Notes: generated from the letters alone by a model not told the origin. A stretch of DNA of 64,000 nucleotides from Hoyosella rhizosphaerae (GCF_014643175.1 NZ_BMJH01000002.1:186001-250000); one strand, 5' to 3'. Positions 7,379 to 17,732 are shown, counted from the first letter of the stretch. A program made the numbers and translations.

Positions 7379-8649
7379 GCAAACGGATAGCGCCAGATGG
7401 AACTGTTGTCATCGTCGGCTCCGGGGTCTGTGGAGCAACCGCCGCTGAAACCTTGCGCAAAGAGGGCTTCAGCGGAAAGGTGGTGATGGTCAGCTCCGAC
7501 ACTGAGTTCCCGTATCGGCGCCCACAATTGTCGAAGGAACTTCTGCAAGGCACTGTTACCACTGAGCGATCGAGGCTACGCCCACCCAGCTTCTGGGAAG
7601 AGCAGCAAGTCGAGATCCTTGCTGGAACTTCAGTTGCTGAGATCAAGCCTGGTGACAAGACTATTGTCCTTCAGGATGGGCGTGAGCAGCCTTACGATGC
7701 GCTGCTCATCGCTACCGGCGGTCGCCCACGTGCCATTCCGGGGCTTGAGGCCTCTAGTGATTCGCACGTCTACTACCTGCGCAACATGGCAGATGTTCCT
7801 GCGCTGAGGAAAGCGATTGAAACTAAAGGTCCGCTGCTGATCATTGGAGCCGGTTTGATCGGGTCGGAGGTCGCGTCAACGGCGCGGGCTCTAGGTTCCG
7901 ATGTCATTCTCCTCGAAGCTGCAGAGCGTCCGCTCGCTCGAGTGCTGCCAGAGTCGATTTCAAACTTGTACTCCAAGCTGCACACAGACAACGGTGTAAA
8001 GCTGCACACAAATGTGGAACTAGACCGTCTAGATGTGACGCCGAAGGGTGTCACTGCGGTTTCGCCAGACGGCACTACATGGAAGGCGTCTGCGGCACTA
8101 ATTTCGGTTGGCATGACGCCAAATGTTGAGCTTGCAGAAGAGGCCGGTCTAGCGGTTGACACTTCAGGTCGCCGCGGTGTCATCGTCGACAAGTTCTGTC
8201 GTACTTCCGACCCCGATATTTACGCGGCAGGCGACGTGGCTATGTTCCCGAACCTCCTGCTCGGTGGCATGCAGCGGGTGGAGCACTGGAGCAACGCGCA
8301 GGAGCAGGGTGCGCATGCGGCACGATCCATCCTGGGAATGCCTACACCGTATGCGGATGTGCCATGGTCGTGGACCAAGCAATACGGAAAGAACCTCCAG
8401 ATCGCTGGATGGCCTTCTCCTGATGACGAACTCATCGTGCATGGCGACCTGGATGCACATGACTTCACGATGTTGTGTTTGCGTGACGATCGCCTTGTCG
8501 GGGTCATTTCGATGGGGCGTCCGAAAGAGTTCCGTAACGCGAAAGCGCTGATTCAGGATGCTCCTTTCATTCGCCGCAAGGTTCTTGAAGAGGGCGTTCC
8601 GAGTACGGCACCGATTCCTGTTGGTTCCCGCAACAACGACAGCAAGTAG
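7375..8649 (+). CDS. alkT: Rubredoxin reductase (AlkT-like)
   Basis: An NAD(P)H-dependent FAD protein of 424 residues passing electrons to the rubredoxins. It has the two-dinucleotide-fold plan: FAD-binding [10 protein letters not shown] near residue 15, the ATGGRPR turn near 105, NAD-binding [10 protein letters not shown] near 155, and the second FAD motif AAGDVAMF near 285, ending in a reductase C-terminal domain. The start is a GTG overlapping the rubB stop. M. tuberculosis lacks a reductase at this place as far as recalled, so the operon here resembles those of Rhodococcus and Gordonia more closely. Confidence 0.94.
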   Translation: MSKRIAPDGTVVIVGSGVCGATAAETLRKEGFSGKVVMVSSDTEFPYRRPQLSKELLQGTVTTERSRLRPPSFWEEQQVEILAGTSVAEIKPGDKTIVLQDGREQPYDALLIATGGRPRAIPGLEASSDSHVYYLRNMADVPALRKAIETKGPLLIIGAGLIGSEVASTARALGSDVILLEAAERPLARVLPESISNLYSKLHTDNGVKLHTNVELDRLDVTPKGVTAVSPDGTTWKASAALISVGMTPNVELAEEAGLAVDTSGRRGVIVDKFCRTSDPDIYAAGDVAMFPNLLLGGMQRVEHWSNAQEQGAHAARSILGMPTPYADVPWSWTKQYGKNLQIAGWPSPDDELIVHGDLDAHDFTMLCLRDDRLVGVISMGRPKEFRNAKALIQDAPFIRRKVLEEGVPSTAPIPVGSRNNDSK

Positions 8650-8661
8650 TTGTCTAAGGCT

Positions 8662-8703
8662 TTGACACTGGGCATAGTTTTGACTACTGTCTAGACTATG
8701 CCC
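8662..8703 (+). promoter_or_regulatory. Promoter and operator of the TetR gene; likely leaderless start
   Basis: TTGACA (8662-8667), a 17-nt gap and TACTGT (8685-8690) make a sigma-A-like promoter predicted to start at about 8698, the A of the ATG, so the transcript may be leaderless. GGGCATAGT (8670-8678) and ACTATGCCC (8695-8703) form a perfect 9-bp inverted repeat with a 16-nt spacer; its right arm contains the start codon. No Shine-Dalgarno sequence is visible. This fits autorepression by the TetR protein. Confidence 0.6.
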
Positions 8704-9336
8704 ATTGGCCGTTCCCGTGGAACCTATCAAGAAGCAGCACGCAGGCTTCTCCGTGACTCAGTCCTCGATGCTGTTCGGGAATTGCTCGACGAAAAAGAGT
8801 GGTCGGACATCACCATGGCGGAGGTTGCCCGCAACGCTGGGGTGAGCCGTCAAACGCTGTACAACGAATTCGAGTCGCGACAAGGCGTAGCTCAGCAATA
8901 TATTCTGCGCCTCGTAGACCACTTTCTCGACGAAGTTAATGAAGCTGTTGTCAACCATCCTGGTGATGCCAGGGGCGCAATTAGTGATGCTTTCCAGCGC
9001 TTCCTCAGCGCAGCGACCCAAGACCCCGCGGTTCGGTGGGCGCTGCTTGGTCGAGCGAAAGCCGAAATCCTCAGCCTCATCACAACTGATGGTTGGCCTG
9101 TGCTTGAGCGCGCCGTTGAACGGCTAGCGCAAATCATGCAGTGCAACTGGCCCAAACTTAACGAACGGGAAGCTCAGGTCACTGCCACCTACGTAGGCCG
9201 CATCGCGCTGAGTTTCATTGCAATTCCGCCGATGACGCCTGACACGATGGTGGAGGACTTCACCGACTTTGTTACCCCCTATCTGGAGAATGCCTACGCT
9301 CTGGCGCGGGGCGAGGCCTCTCAGCCGCAGGCGTAA
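8698..9336 (+). CDS. alkU: TetR-family regulator of the alkane operon (AlkU-like)
   Basis: A 212-residue TetR-type repressor with an N-terminal helix-turn-helix (MAEVARNAGVSRQTLYNEF, about 40-58) and a helical ligand-binding domain. It closes the alkB-rubA-rubB-alkT cluster, where actinobacteria commonly keep an alkane-responsive TetR regulator. Its promoter lies in the 48-nt gap after alkT and its start codon sits inside a 9-bp dyad, so it probably represses itself and may also act on dyads upstream of alkB. The inducer is not predictable from sequence. Confidence 0.88.
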   Translation: MPIGRSRGTYQEAARRLLRDSVLDAVRELLDEKEWSDITMAEVARNAGVSRQTLYNEFESRQGVAQQYILRLVDHFLDEVNEAVVNHPGDARGAISDAFQRFLSAATQDPAVRWALLGRAKAEILSLITTDGWPVLERAVERLAQIMQCNWPKLNEREAQVTATYVGRIALSFIAIPPMTPDTMVEDFTDFVTPYLENAYALARGEASQPQA

Positions 9337-9463
9337 GCCTTGCATGTGAAATCAGCTGAAAATCCCGATAGCCTGTTTAATGGCGCAGCAGTAAATCGTG
9401 CACACGCCCTGCAAGCAAACAATCTGGTCGGACTCCGACCCAACGAAGAAGACAGGTACACCA

Positions 9464-10933
9464 ATGTCGGCGCTAGTTGCAGACGTCAAGAATGGGATTG
9501 AGTACAAGGTAACGGACCTTGCGCTTGCGGAGTTTGGGCGGAAAGAAATTCGTCTCGCCGAGCACGAAATGCCTGGCCTTATGGCATTGCGGCGTGAGTA
9601 CGCAGAGGTGCAACCGCTGAAGGGTGCCCGCGTCACCGGTTCGCTTCACATGACTGTCCAGACCGCTGTGCTCATTGAGACCCTCGTTTCCTTGGGCGCC
9701 GAGGTTCGGTGGGCCTCCTGCAACATCTTTTCCACCCAGGATCACGCGGCTGCCGCCGTTGTTGTTGGCCCCTATGGAACACCCGATGAGCCCAAAGGCG
9801 TCCCCGTGTTTGCGTGGAAGGGTGAAACGCTCGAAGAATACTGGTGGTGCGCAGAGCAGGCGCTGACATGGCCTGCAAGTTCTGGCCCAGCAAATATGAT
9901 TCTCGACGACGGCGGCGACGCCACAATGCTGGTGTTGCGCGGCGCCCAGTTTGAAAAAGCAGGCGTTGTACCGCCGATTGATGAGGATCAGCACTCCGAT
10001 GAGTACAAGGTTTTCCTGGAGCTGCTCCGTGCGTCGGTTGCTGCAGACGCCACCAAGTGGACGGTTATTGCAGATTCGGTAAAGGGTGTTACCGAGGAAA
10101 CCACCACCGGCGTGCTTCGTCTGTACCAGTTCGCAGCTGCTGGCGAGTTGACGTTCCCCGCGATCAACGTCAACGATTCGGTCACCAAGAGCAAATTCGA
10201 CAACAAGTACGGCACCCGCCATTCCCTTATTGATGGGATTAACCGAGGCACCGATGTGCTTATCGGCGGCAAAAAGGTACTTGTTTGCGGTTACGGCGAC
10301 GTCGGCAAGGGCTGTGCAGAATCGTTGGCGGGGCAGGGCGCACGCGTTCAGGTCACTGAAGTTGACCCAATCAATGCGCTGCAAGCTCTCATGGACGGCT
10401 ACGACGTCGTCACAGTCGAAGAAGCGATTCACAACGCTGACATCGTCATTACTTCGACGGGCAACAAGGATGTCATCACTCTCGACCACATGAAGTCCAT
10501 GAAGCACCAGGCGATTCTGGGCAACATTGGGCACTTCGACAACGAGATCGATATGGCCGCGCTCGAGCGGAGCCCGGAAACGACCCGGATCAACATCAAA
10601 CCGCAGGTCGATGAGTGGACGTTCGGCGATGGACACACAATCATCGTGCTTTCCGAAGGTCGGCTCCTGAACCTCGGTAACGCCACTGGTCACCCCTCGT
10701 TTGTGATGAGCAACAGTTTCTCAAACCAGGTCATCGCGCAGATCGAACTGTGGACTAAGCCCGACGAGTACGACAACGAGGTATTCCGCTTGCCGAAGCA
10801 CCTCGATGAGAAGGTCGCGCGTATCCACGTTGAAGCACTCGGTGGCAGTCTGACGAAGTTGACGAAGGACCAAGCTGAATACATCGGCGTTGACGTCGAA
10901 GGGCCTTACAAGCCGGAGCACTACCGCTACTGA
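9464..10933 (+). CDS. sahH: S-adenosylhomocysteine hydrolase (adenosylhomocysteinase)
   Basis: Splits S-adenosylhomocysteine to adenosine and homocysteine, clearing the inhibitor left by methyltransferases. It is NAD-dependent, cytosolic and 489 residues. The family regions are clear: [17 protein letters not shown] near the N-terminus, [12 protein letters not shown] at the catalytic core, the NAD Rossmann segment [13 protein letters not shown] and the C-terminal [10 protein letters not shown]. An upstream ATG at 9398 is in frame, but GACAGG at 9451-9456 lies 7 nt before the ATG at 9464 and the product then starts like its relatives. The stop overlaps the tmk start (TGATG). Confidence 0.97.
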   Translation: MSALVADVKNGIEYKVTDLALAEFGRKEIRLAEHEMPGLMALRREYAEVQPLKGARVTGSLHMTVQTAVLIETLVSLGAEVRWASCNIFSTQDHAAAAVVVGPYGTPDEPKGVPVFAWKGETLEEYWWCAEQALTWPASSGPANMILDDGGDATMLVLRGAQFEKAGVVPPIDEDQHSDEYKVFLELLRASVAADATKWTVIADSVKGVTEETTTGVLRLYQFAAAGELTFPAINVNDSVTKSKFDNKYGTRHSLIDGINRGTDVLIGGKKVLVCGYGDVGKGCAESLAGQGARVQVTEVDPINALQALMDGYDVVTVEEAIHNADIVITSTGNKDVITLDHMKSMKHQAILGNIGHFDNEIDMAALERSPETTRINIKPQVDEWTFGDGHTIIVLSEGRLLNLGNATGHPSFVMSNSFSNQVIAQIELWTKPDEYDNEVFRLPKHLDEKVARIHVEALGGSLTKLTKDQAEYIGVDVEGPYKPEHYRY

Positions 10934-11598
10934 TGGGTGTGCTTATTGTCGTTGAAGGTCTTGACGGCTCTGGGAAACGAACGCTGACGCAAGCTCTTTG
11001 TGCAGCTCTCGTTTCCCGGGGCCTGACCGTGAGTGACCTCGCGTTTCCGCGATACGGGAAGTCGCAACCTGCAGATATTGCGGCTGAGGCGCTTCGCGGT
11101 GAGCACGGTGACTTGTTCGAATCCGTTAATGCCATGGCGGCGCTGTGGGCGCTTGACCGCTACGAGGCTAAGCGTGACCTTGTAGAGCGGATTCGCGAAA
11201 GCGATGTCGTCGTCCTGGACCGCTACGTCGCCTCAAATGCGGCCTACAGTGCTGCGCGGTCACATCAGTCAATGGATGGCGGATTAGTCGAATGGGTTCG
11301 CCAGCTTGAATTTGAGCGCTTCTCCTTGCCTATTCCAACGCTGCAGGTGTATCTCGATGTGCCAGTGTCAGTTGCTGAGGATCGAGCGCAATACCGTGAA
11401 TCCACGGAAGTGGGCCGGGATCGGGATGCGTATGAACGGGACAGCACGTTGCAAAGCCGAACCGCTGGTGTTTACGCGGAACTTGCCCGAAGCGAATGGG
11501 TGTCTGAATGGTCCGTGATTCCAAATGGGGTTGATCCTGCAGCTGCGGCAGAGCAACTTGCTGACTCCTGCACGCAACGCTTAGCGCGGCTACAGTAG
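10933..11598 (+). CDS. tmk: Thymidylate kinase
   Basis: Phosphorylates dTMP to dTDP for DNA synthesis. The P-loop is GLDGSGKRTL (about 9-18). LDRYVASN (about 95) is the DR(Y/H) thymidylate-binding motif, and the lid region is Arg-rich near 155-165. Length of 221 residues is normal for the mycobacterial type. The start overlaps the sahH stop by 1 nt, giving a coupled sahH-tmk-mtrA order as recalled in M. tuberculosis. Confidence 0.95.
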   Translation: MGVLIVVEGLDGSGKRTLTQALCAALVSRGLTVSDLAFPRYGKSQPADIAAEALRGEHGDLFESVNAMAALWALDRYEAKRDLVERIRESDVVVLDRYVASNAAYSAARSHQSMDGGLVEWVRQLEFERFSLPIPTLQVYLDVPVSVAEDRAQYRESTEVGRDRDAYERDSTLQSRTAGVYAELARSEWVSEWSVIPNGVDPAAAAEQLADSCTQRLARLQ

Positions 11599-11625
11599 TT
11601 AATAGCAGCGGAGGTAGTTGTGTTG

Positions 11626-11670
11626 ATGCGGCGCGCCGGCCGTGTCGGAGCCGCCCGTTGCGGCATTTAA
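11626..11670 (+). CDS. Possible 14-residue leader ORF before mtrA
   Basis: GGAGG at 11610-11614 is followed by a short ORF that can start at ATG 11626 (or in-frame GTG 11620, 5 nt from GGAGG) and stops at 11670, 10 nt before mtrA. The peptide is Arg-rich with a Cys near the end (MRRAGRVGAARCGI). The strong RBS has no other obvious use, since mtrA starts 66 nt later. No homologue is known to me; it could be fortuitous. Confidence 0.35.
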   Translation: MRRAGRVGAARCGI

Positions 11671-11680
11671 GTGTAACGAT

Positions 11681-12364
11681 ATGGGTATGAAGCCGAAGAT
11701 TCTGGTTGTCGACGATGACGCAGCACTAGCAGAGATGCTGACCATCGTCTTGCGCAGTGAAGGGTTCGACCCCTACGTCGTGGGCGAGGGCACACAGGCA
11801 CTAAGTGCTGTTCGAGATATCCGTCCCGATCTGGTGCTTCTAGATTTGATGCTGCCAGGCATGAATGGCATTGATGTTTGTCGAGTTTTGCGCGCTGACT
11901 CTGGGGTTCCCATCGTCATGTTGACCGCAAAGACTGACACGGTCGACGTTGTGTTGGGGCTTGAGTCTGGTGCTGACGATTATGTGATGAAACCATTTAA
12001 GCCGAAAGAGCTGGTTGCTCGTGTGCGCGCTCGCCTGCGTCGCCGCGAGGACGAACCCGCCGAACTTTTGAGCATTGGCGACGTCGAGATTGACGTTCCC
12101 GCGCACAAGGTCACGCGTGAAGGGGAAATGATCAACCTCACGCCCCTCGAGTTTGATTTGCTCGTGGCGTTGGCTCGGAAGCCTCGTCAGGTATTTACCC
12201 GCGAGGTCCTCCTTGAACAGGTGTGGGGCTATCGACACGCCGCTGATACACGTTTGGTGAATGTGCACGTGCAGCGTTTGCGTGCAAAGGTCGAGAACGA
12301 TCCCGAGAAGCCTGAAGTCGTCTTGACGGTTCGGGGGGTTGGATACAAGGCCGGACCGCCGTGA
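11681..12364 (+). CDS. mtrA: Response regulator MtrA
   Basis: An OmpR/PhoB-type DNA-binding response regulator coordinating cell division, wall metabolism and replication in mycolic-acid bacteria. The receiver domain (about 5-118) has acidic residues at VDDDA, phosphoacceptor Asp about 55 in LLDLMLPG, and the switch Lys in [11 protein letters not shown]. The winged-helix domain (about 130-225) ends [14 protein letters not shown]. It is very close to the mycobacterial protein. The upstream in-frame extension to 11642 is unlikely; ATG 11681 or 11687 starts the receiver domain, and TAACGA at 11674-11679 could be a -10 box for a leaderless start at 11687. It overlaps mtrB by 4 nt. Confidence 0.97.
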   Translation: MGMKPKILVVDDDAALAEMLTIVLRSEGFDPYVVGEGTQALSAVRDIRPDLVLLDLMLPGMNGIDVCRVLRADSGVPIVMLTAKTDTVDVVLGLESGADDYVMKPFKPKELVARVRARLRRREDEPAELLSIGDVEIDVPAHKVTREGEMINLTPLEFDLLVALARKPRQVFTREVLLEQVWGYRHAADTRLVNVHVQRLRAKVENDPEKPEVVLTVRGVGYKAGPP

Positions 12365-14160
12365 TCGGTCGCGCCCGTACCCGGCGCAAAATTAATGGGC
12401 GTACGACACGATGGGTGCGTAGGTTTCGTGCGGTTGGGGCAGCGCTAGGGCACTGGTGGCGTCGCTCACTGCAGTTGCGGGTCGTCACTTCCACTTTGGT
12501 GCTGTCTCTTCTGGTCATCCTGATATTGGGTTTCGCGCTGACTAACCAGCTTGTGACGCGCATGTTGGAGGCAAAGCTTGCTGCCGCGACGCAGCAACTC
12601 GATTCTGCGCGACAAACTGTGCAACGCGAACTGTCGGGAGCAGGGGAGACGACGTCCAGGCAAGGCCGGGTTAATAGCGCGAGGTCTGCATTGAACTGGC
12701 AGGCGGAGCGTGAAGGCGCCTCGGGTGGTGCGGGCCTGTGGACTCCTGTGCTTATTGCTGAGGCGGATGCGACGCAGTCCCTCATCACAAGTGGGGCAGT
12801 CGAGCAGATTCCCGAATCATTGCGCGACTACGTCCGCCAAGGCCAAATCTCCTACATCTACTCAACGGTGCCGGATGCGGAAAACAATGCCGTTCCTGCC
12901 TTGATTGTGGGTACCCCAACTGCGTCGGACATTCCTGCACTCGAGTTGTATTTGGTCTTTCCATTAGAAAGTGAAGATCGTAGCCTCGCGCTCATGCGGG
13001 GAACTATCGTCACCGGTGGAACCGTGCTGCTAGTGCTCCTAGCGGCGATTTCTTTGCTCGTCGCCCGCCAGGTTGTTTTGCCGGTTCGATCGGCGGCGCG
13101 GATCGCGTCACGGTTCGCGGAAGGCCGACTTAAAGAACGGATGCCGGTTCGTGGTGAGGATGACATGGCGCGGCTTGCCATGTCCTTTAACGAGATGGCG
13201 GAAAGCCTCTCCAGGCAAATCACCCAACTCGAAGAGTTCGGTAACCTGCAAAAACGTTTCACATCGGATGTGAGCCACGAACTTCGAACGCCACTGACCA
13301 CTGTGCGCATGGCGGCAGACGTTATTTACGACAGCCGCGAAGATCTCGACCCGATGCTTGAGCGTTCAGCAGAACTGATGATGCGCGAACTCGACCGCTT
13401 TGAAAGTCTGCTGGCAGACCTTCTGGAGATCAGTCGCCACGACGCAGGTGTTGCGGAATTGTCGGCAGAACAAATCGACGTTCGCTCTCCAGTCCGAGCG
13501 GCTCTCGCCACAGTGGAGCGCCTTGCTTCAGACGCTCACATCAGACTTATCGTTGACTTGCCAGATGAGGCGATCGTCGCCGAGGTCGATCCGAGGCGTG
13601 TTGAGCGCGTGGTTCGCAACTTGCTCGCCAACGCAATCGATCACAGTGAAGGAAACCCGGTGTTGTTGCGCATGCGCGCCGACGCCGACACTATGGCCGT
13701 CATCGTGCGTGACTGGGGAGTGGGGCTCAAAGCCGGAGAGGAAAAACTCGTCTTCAATCGATTCTGGCGCGCAGATCCATCCCGCGTGCGCCGGTCAGGT
13801 GGCACGGGCCTCGGTCTGGCCATCAGTGTGGAGGATGCTCGTCTCCATAATGGTCGCCTCGAAGCATGGGGTGAGCGCGGATATGGCTCAGTGTTCCGGC
13901 TTGCTCTGCCTCTGCAACGCGGCCGACGAGTGACGACAACACCGATCCCGCTTAAGCCTGACCCGCAGGATATGGATGTGCCAACTTTTGGCAGCGATAG
14001 CCAGGATGGCCCGCACAGCCCAAGCGACACTGACGGACCCGATGGCGCTGACGCTGACACGCGTGAAGGCGTAATCCGTTACCACAGTGGCGATTCCACG
14101 TTGGATAATGGCCCCGCAGATTCGGGATCGCCCACATATCGGGGGGAGTTCTACCGGTGA
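12361..14160 (+). CDS. mtrB: Sensor histidine kinase MtrB
   Basis: Membrane partner of MtrA, 599 residues. It has a transmembrane segment near 45-65, an extracytoplasmic domain to about 215, a second transmembrane segment near 218-242 and a HAMP linker. The dimerisation/phosphoacceptor helix contains VSHELRTPL with His about 306. The ATPase domain has an N-box at [13 protein letters not shown]1 [10 protein letters not shown] and G2 [11 protein letters not shown] proline- and Asp-rich C-terminal tail of about 75 residues follows, typical of the family. The GTG start overlaps the mtrA stop and its own stop overlaps the lpqB start, both as GTGA. Confidence 0.97.
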   Translation: MIGRARTRRKINGRTTRWVRRFRAVGAALGHWWRRSLQLRVVTSTLVLSLLVILILGFALTNQLVTRMLEAKLAAATQQLDSARQTVQRELSGAGETTSRQGRVNSARSALNWQAEREGASGGAGLWTPVLIAEADATQSLITSGAVEQIPESLRDYVRQGQISYIYSTVPDAENNAVPALIVGTPTASDIPALELYLVFPLESEDRSLALMRGTIVTGGTVLLVLLAAISLLVARQVVLPVRSAARIASRFAEGRLKERMPVRGEDDMARLAMSFNEMAESLSRQITQLEEFGNLQKRFTSDVSHELRTPLTTVRMAADVIYDSREDLDPMLERSAELMMRELDRFESLLADLLEISRHDAGVAELSAEQIDVRSPVRAALATVERLASDAHIRLIVDLPDEAIVAEVDPRRVERVVRNLLANAIDHSEGNPVLLRMRADADTMAVIVRDWGVGLKAGEEKLVFNRFWRADPSRVRRSGGTGLGLAISVEDARLHNGRLEAWGERGYGSVFRLALPLQRGRRVTTTPIPLKPDPQDMDVPTFGSDSQDGPHSPSDTDGPDGADADTREGVIRYHSGDSTLDNGPADSGSPTYRGEFYR

Positions 14161-15923
14161 AACGTGGAGCCCTTGTCACTGTCGTGGTGTCGATAATGGT
14201 CCTGCTCGTGGGATGCACCGCGCTCCCGACGGAGTCCCAGCCCCGTGCGATAGGGACCATTCCGCGAGAGGCAGCTACAACAGCCGTACCAGAACCGACT
14301 CCAGGCATTGACGCATTCCCGCTGGTTCGGGAGTTCATTCGCGCGAGTGCGCAGCCCGCTCAGCGGCATGCTGCGGCACGCAAGTTCCTCACCGAACAAG
14401 CTGACAGCCAGTGGAACGATTCGGCTAGCACAGTAATTGCGAGCAGGGTGGACGTGCTGTCTGAGGGATTGCGGACGTCAGACACAGCGACCTTTGCGGT
14501 GCGAGCCGAAAAAGTTGGTCAACTTAGCGCCGATGGTGTGTTCACGGCGGAAGAAGGCACGCTAGAAACGCGAATAACAGCGGTCCTGGTCGATGGTGAA
14601 TGGCGCATCGACGAGTTGTCCAACGGGGTAATTATGGAACGACCCCATTTTTTCAGTAGCTACGAACGCTTGGCCGTTCATTTCCTCGATTCGACAGGGC
14701 AGCGACTTGTACCTGACCTGCGCTGGGTATCGGTGACAGAGGAGCAGAAAGTTCCGCAGCTCATGGCGATGCTGATTGACGGACCCTCATCTCGACTCGC
14801 TCCAGGTGTGTCATCCCAGTTCTCAGGCGACGTTCGCTTACGCGGGCCAATCACCAAGGTCGACGGGCGCACCACACAGGTGGGAATTGGGCTCGGCGGT
14901 GTACGGATGGACTTCCAGGGCCTCGGGTCAGCGACTGCTGAGGAACGGCGCCGACTGGCCGCACAAGTTGTATGGACGCTTGATAGTGCCGACATACCTG
15001 GGCCGTACGTCATCGAAGCAGATGGAGCCCCGCTGGATGAGCAAACTGCATCTGGGTGGACGCGCCAAGACGTTGCGTTGATGGATCCGCACGGCGGCAC
15101 TGATGCACAAGTCGGGTTGCACGCGGTTGTCGACGGGGCACTAGTTGCTGTGACCGACACTTCAGTGAACCCGGTTCCTGGCACTGCAGGCGCATTAGAC
15201 AACGCTGAGGCTGCGGCGATTTCACACGACGGCAGGTTCGTCGCCGTTGTGGGTCGGAACTCTGAATCCGAAGGCGCCGCATATCAATTGCTTGTCGGGG
15301 CGTATGGGGGCTCGCTGGCCGTCGCTGCTGAAGGATCGTCATTGACGCGGCCTACGTGGTCTGCGAACGATAACGCAGTATGGGTGGTTGTTGATGGAAC
15401 TGACGTTCAACGTGTGGTGCGCAATCCCACGACAGGTGAACTTGTGTCAGTTGACGTTGAATCGGGTTCACTGTCGGCCTTACAGGGGCAAATAACCAGC
15501 TTCCGTCTGGCCGCCGATGGTGTCCGAGCGGCGTTCATTGTTGGTGGCCGAGTTTTTGTTGCTGTTGTTGCAGAGCCGTCGCCGGGTGAGTTCACGCTGG
15601 TGAATCCACAGCCGGTGGCGTTGAACCTCACGGATACTGCGGTTGCACTGGACTGGGGAACCGCAGACTCCCTGCTTGTGGTGCGAAATACTGTCGAAGC
15701 CCCGGTTGCCAGGGTTGCTGCAGACGGTTCCCGGGTTGATGCGCTTCCTCGAGGAAACCTGTCGCCACCAGTGACCGCGGTGGATGCGTCGCCATCCATT
15801 GAGTACGTGGCCGACAGTCGGGGAGTTCTGCGCCTGGGGCCTGATGAAGCCGAGGGCGAGCGATTCTGGCGTGAGGTACCTCGCCTCATGGGTGTCGACG
15901 CCCAACCTGTACTGCCCGGCTAA
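14157..15923 (+). CDS. lpqB: Lipoprotein LpqB, MtrAB accessory factor
   Basis: A 588-residue secreted lipoprotein. Its signal peptide ends in the lipobox LLVGC (Cys about 20). A GerMN-type domain follows near 165-290 and a beta-propeller-like C-terminal region near 320-580. LpqB is known to interact with the extracellular part of MtrB and modulate signalling. The GTG start overlaps the mtrB stop by 4 nt, completing the mtrA-mtrB-lpqB operon. The 3' end lies 5 nt before two DnaA-box-like sequences. Confidence 0.94.
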   Translation: MKRGALVTVVVSIMVLLVGCTALPTESQPRAIGTIPREAATTAVPEPTPGIDAFPLVREFIRASAQPAQRHAAARKFLTEQADSQWNDSASTVIASRVDVLSEGLRTSDTATFAVRAEKVGQLSADGVFTAEEGTLETRITAVLVDGEWRIDELSNGVIMERPHFFSSYERLAVHFLDSTGQRLVPDLRWVSVTEEQKVPQLMAMLIDGPSSRLAPGVSSQFSGDVRLRGPITKVDGRTTQVGIGLGGVRMDFQGLGSATAEERRRLAAQVVWTLDSADIPGPYVIEADGAPLDEQTASGWTRQDVALMDPHGGTDAQVGLHAVVDGALVAVTDTSVNPVPGTAGALDNAEAAAISHDGRFVAVVGRNSESEGAAYQLLVGAYGGSLAVAAEGSSLTRPTWSANDNAVWVVVDGTDVQRVVRNPTTGELVSVDVESGSLSALQGQITSFRLAADGVRAAFIVGGRVFVAVVAEPSPGEFTLVNPQPVALNLTDTAVALDWGTADSLLVVRNTVEAPVARVAADGSRVDALPRGNLSPPVTAVDASPSIEYVADSRGVLRLGPDEAEGERFWREVPRLMGVDAQPVLPG

Positions 15924-15927
15924 GCGC

Positions 15928-15952
15928 TTTCCACAACGTGGGATTATCCACA
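15928..15952 (+). promoter_or_regulatory. Two DnaA-box-like sequences downstream of lpqB
   Basis: TTATCCACA (15944-15952) is a perfect match to the classical DnaA box. TTTCCACAA (15928-15936) is one or two substitutions away. Both are in the same orientation in the short lpqB-comF gap. They may titrate DnaA, regulate comF, or be chance. Confidence 0.35.
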
Positions 15953-16005
15953 GGTAATCTGCCTAGGCAATGTGTGCTGGGTCAGCGTGTGAAAACGTGC
16001 CGCAC

Positions 16006-16707
16006 ATGAGTTTTATGCCTGTGTTGCGTGCGCTTGGCGATTTGGTTGTGCCCCTGGAGTGCGCGGGTTGCGCGACACCGTCAGTTCGCTGGTGTCCGGT
16101 TTGCGACGACGCTGTCGGGTGGGCACCCACGCGCTGCAAGACGCGATTCGACACGGGCATGCCTGTGTGGTCGGTAACGCCCTACCGGGGCGCGATTCGG
16201 CGCGCGTTGGTGCAATGGAAGGAACATGGCCGGACTGATCTGCAACCAGTCTTGGTGCACCGCCTTGCCTACGCGCTGGCTTCACTGCTCACGGATGGTG
16301 AACTTTCGGGGCTTGTTGGTGACACAACGCCAGTGATGCTGATTCCGGCGCCCAGTCGATGGTTAGCCCACCGTAAGCGCGGCGCGCATCCTGTGCGTGA
16401 TCTTGCTTGGGGGATTGGGGAGGAGTTTGGCGACCGACGCGTTGACGTCGCGGAGGTTTTGCGATTGCGACTTGGATCTCGCGACGCGGTTGGGTTGACT
16501 GCCGCTGAGCGCGTCGTCAATGTGAGGGGCAAAGTGGTTCTTCGACGCAATGCGGGCACAGTCTTGCGCGCCGTAGCGGAGCGATCGCCGCATGTGATTC
16601 TGATCGATGACATCGTCACCACGGGAGCGTTGCTTCGCGAGTCGGCATCAGTGCTGCGCCGCCACGGTGTCACTGTGACGGCGGCCGTCGTATTTGCTGC
16701 ATCGTAG
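16006..16707 (+). CDS. ComF-family phosphoribosyltransferase-like protein
   Basis: A cytosolic protein of about 233 residues with an N-terminal zinc-finger-like element (CAGCATPSVRWCPVCDDA) and a C-terminal type I phosphoribosyltransferase fold carrying the PRPP loop VILIDDIVTTGALL. This is the ComF/GntX layout. In naturally competent bacteria ComF helps move DNA inwards; in Mycobacteriales its role is not established. An in-frame ATG at 15970 is possible, but the conserved protein begins near MSFMPVLRALGDLVVPLEC, so ATG 16006 is chosen. Rv3242c is the syntenic counterpart as recalled. Confidence 0.85.
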   Translation: MSFMPVLRALGDLVVPLECAGCATPSVRWCPVCDDAVGWAPTRCKTRFDTGMPVWSVTPYRGAIRRALVQWKEHGRTDLQPVLVHRLAYALASLLTDGELSGLVGDTTPVMLIPAPSRWLAHRKRGAHPVRDLAWGIGEEFGDRRVDVAEVLRLRLGSRDAVGLTAAERVVNVRGKVVLRRNAGTVLRAVAERSPHVILIDDIVTTGALLRESASVLRRHGVTVTAAVVFAAS

Positions 16708-16961
16708 AAGTTTGAGTGTCATTTTCCTTGTCCGGTTTGTGCTGCGTGGGACAATGAAATGGAAACAAATTGAGTCATTTCCGCGGTATTGGTAGCGGAG
16801 AAGGAAACGACGGACTACCGTCGCGTTCACAACCCGTTACACGGCGTTTTGGGAGGTGAGTTCATCGATCCAAAGTGTCGGGTGCGGACAGGCAGCATCC
16901 CGGCACACTCGCAATGCGAGCTGGACTCCATAGTGAGGGCCAGCGGAATCTGGGAGGTACA
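16708..16961 (+). promoter_or_regulatory. Long 5' region of hpf
   Basis: These 254 nt separate comF from the preferred hpf start. No homologous coding sequence is visible. A weak hairpin can form between GGGTGC and GCATCC around 16879-16900, and GGGAGG at 16952-16957 serves hpf. The length leaves room for a regulatory leader, but no known riboswitch class was recognised. Confidence 0.35.
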
Positions 16962-17696
16962 GTGTCGACCGTTTCACAAGCTGCTCTCGTACGAGCACGC
17001 AATGGCGAAACAGCACTTCAAGATGAAGATGCCGAGGACCAAATCAAGCATGCCGACGTTGTCGTGAAAGGGCGAAACGTCGAAGTTCCGGATCACTTCC
17101 GGCTTCATGTGGAAGAGAAGCTCACCAAGCTTGAGCGTTTCCACCACGATGTTTACCTATTTGACGTGGAACTACACCACGAAAAGAATCGTCGCCAGGC
17201 CAAGAGGTGCCAGCGACTAGAGATCACCGTGCGAGGCAAAGGGCCCGTAATCCGGTCCGAAGCGTCGGCGGAGAGTTTTTACGCGGCTCTAGAAATGGCC
17301 GCCGACAAGCTTGAAAGTAGGTTTCGCAAGTACCGAGACCGCCGCAAAGTGCATCACGGCACCCGAACACCCATATCTGTTGCTGAAGCAACGGCGGACT
17401 TGACAAATTCGTTCGCTGAAACGGAGCTTTCGTCTCGGCGTACCGCCGACTCAGCCGAGTCATTAAAAGCCGACGTCTCGACAAATGGGCAGTATGAGGC
17501 TGATGAATATCCAGGACCTGGGCACATCGTGCGCACCAAGGTGCACTCATCGAAGCCTATGACTGTTGATGAAGCATTGTACGAAATGGAACTGGTCGGG
17601 CACGACTTCTACTTGTTCCACGACGTGGATTCAGATACGCCGTCGGTAGTGTACCGGCGCCACGCCTTCGACTACGGTTTGATCAGGCTGGCCTGA
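16962..17696 (+). CDS. hpf: Long-form ribosome hibernation promoting factor
   Basis: A 244-residue two-domain hibernation factor that binds and dimerises or stabilises idle 70S ribosomes. The N-terminal S30AE domain begins VVVKGRNVEVPDHF with its basic helix (KNRRQAKRCQRLEI). A variable linker of about 60 residues follows, then the C-terminal dimerisation domain with KPMTVDEALYEMELVGHDFY and DYGLIRLA. GTG 16962 is preferred because GGGAGG (16952-16957) precedes it; an in-frame GTG at 16875 would add 29 residues unlike the family. The gene lies directly before secA1, as in M. tuberculosis. Confidence 0.93.
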   Translation: MSTVSQAALVRARNGETALQDEDAEDQIKHADVVVKGRNVEVPDHFRLHVEEKLTKLERFHHDVYLFDVELHHEKNRRQAKRCQRLEITVRGKGPVIRSEASAESFYAALEMAADKLESRFRKYRDRRKVHHGTRTPISVAEATADLTNSFAETELSSRRTADSAESLKADVSTNGQYEADEYPGPGHIVRTKVHSSKPMTVDEALYEMELVGHDFYLFHDVDSDTPSVVYRRHAFDYGLIRLA

Positions 17697-17732
17697 GGAA
17701 AGCGACGGATTGCGATCCGCGCTCTAACATGG

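Noticed and set aside
9426-9440. Small hairpin (GGTCGG-ACT-CCGACC) upstream of sahH, considered as an S-adenosylhomocysteine riboswitch element.
   Set aside because: The stem is only 6 bp, and the conserved core expected of the SAH riboswitch was not visible in the 127-nt leader.
16708-16961. hpf leader considered as a known riboswitch or a c-di-AMP (ydaO-type) element.
   Set aside because: No conserved ydaO or other riboswitch core was recognised; only weak pairing is visible, so it is reported simply as a long 5' region.
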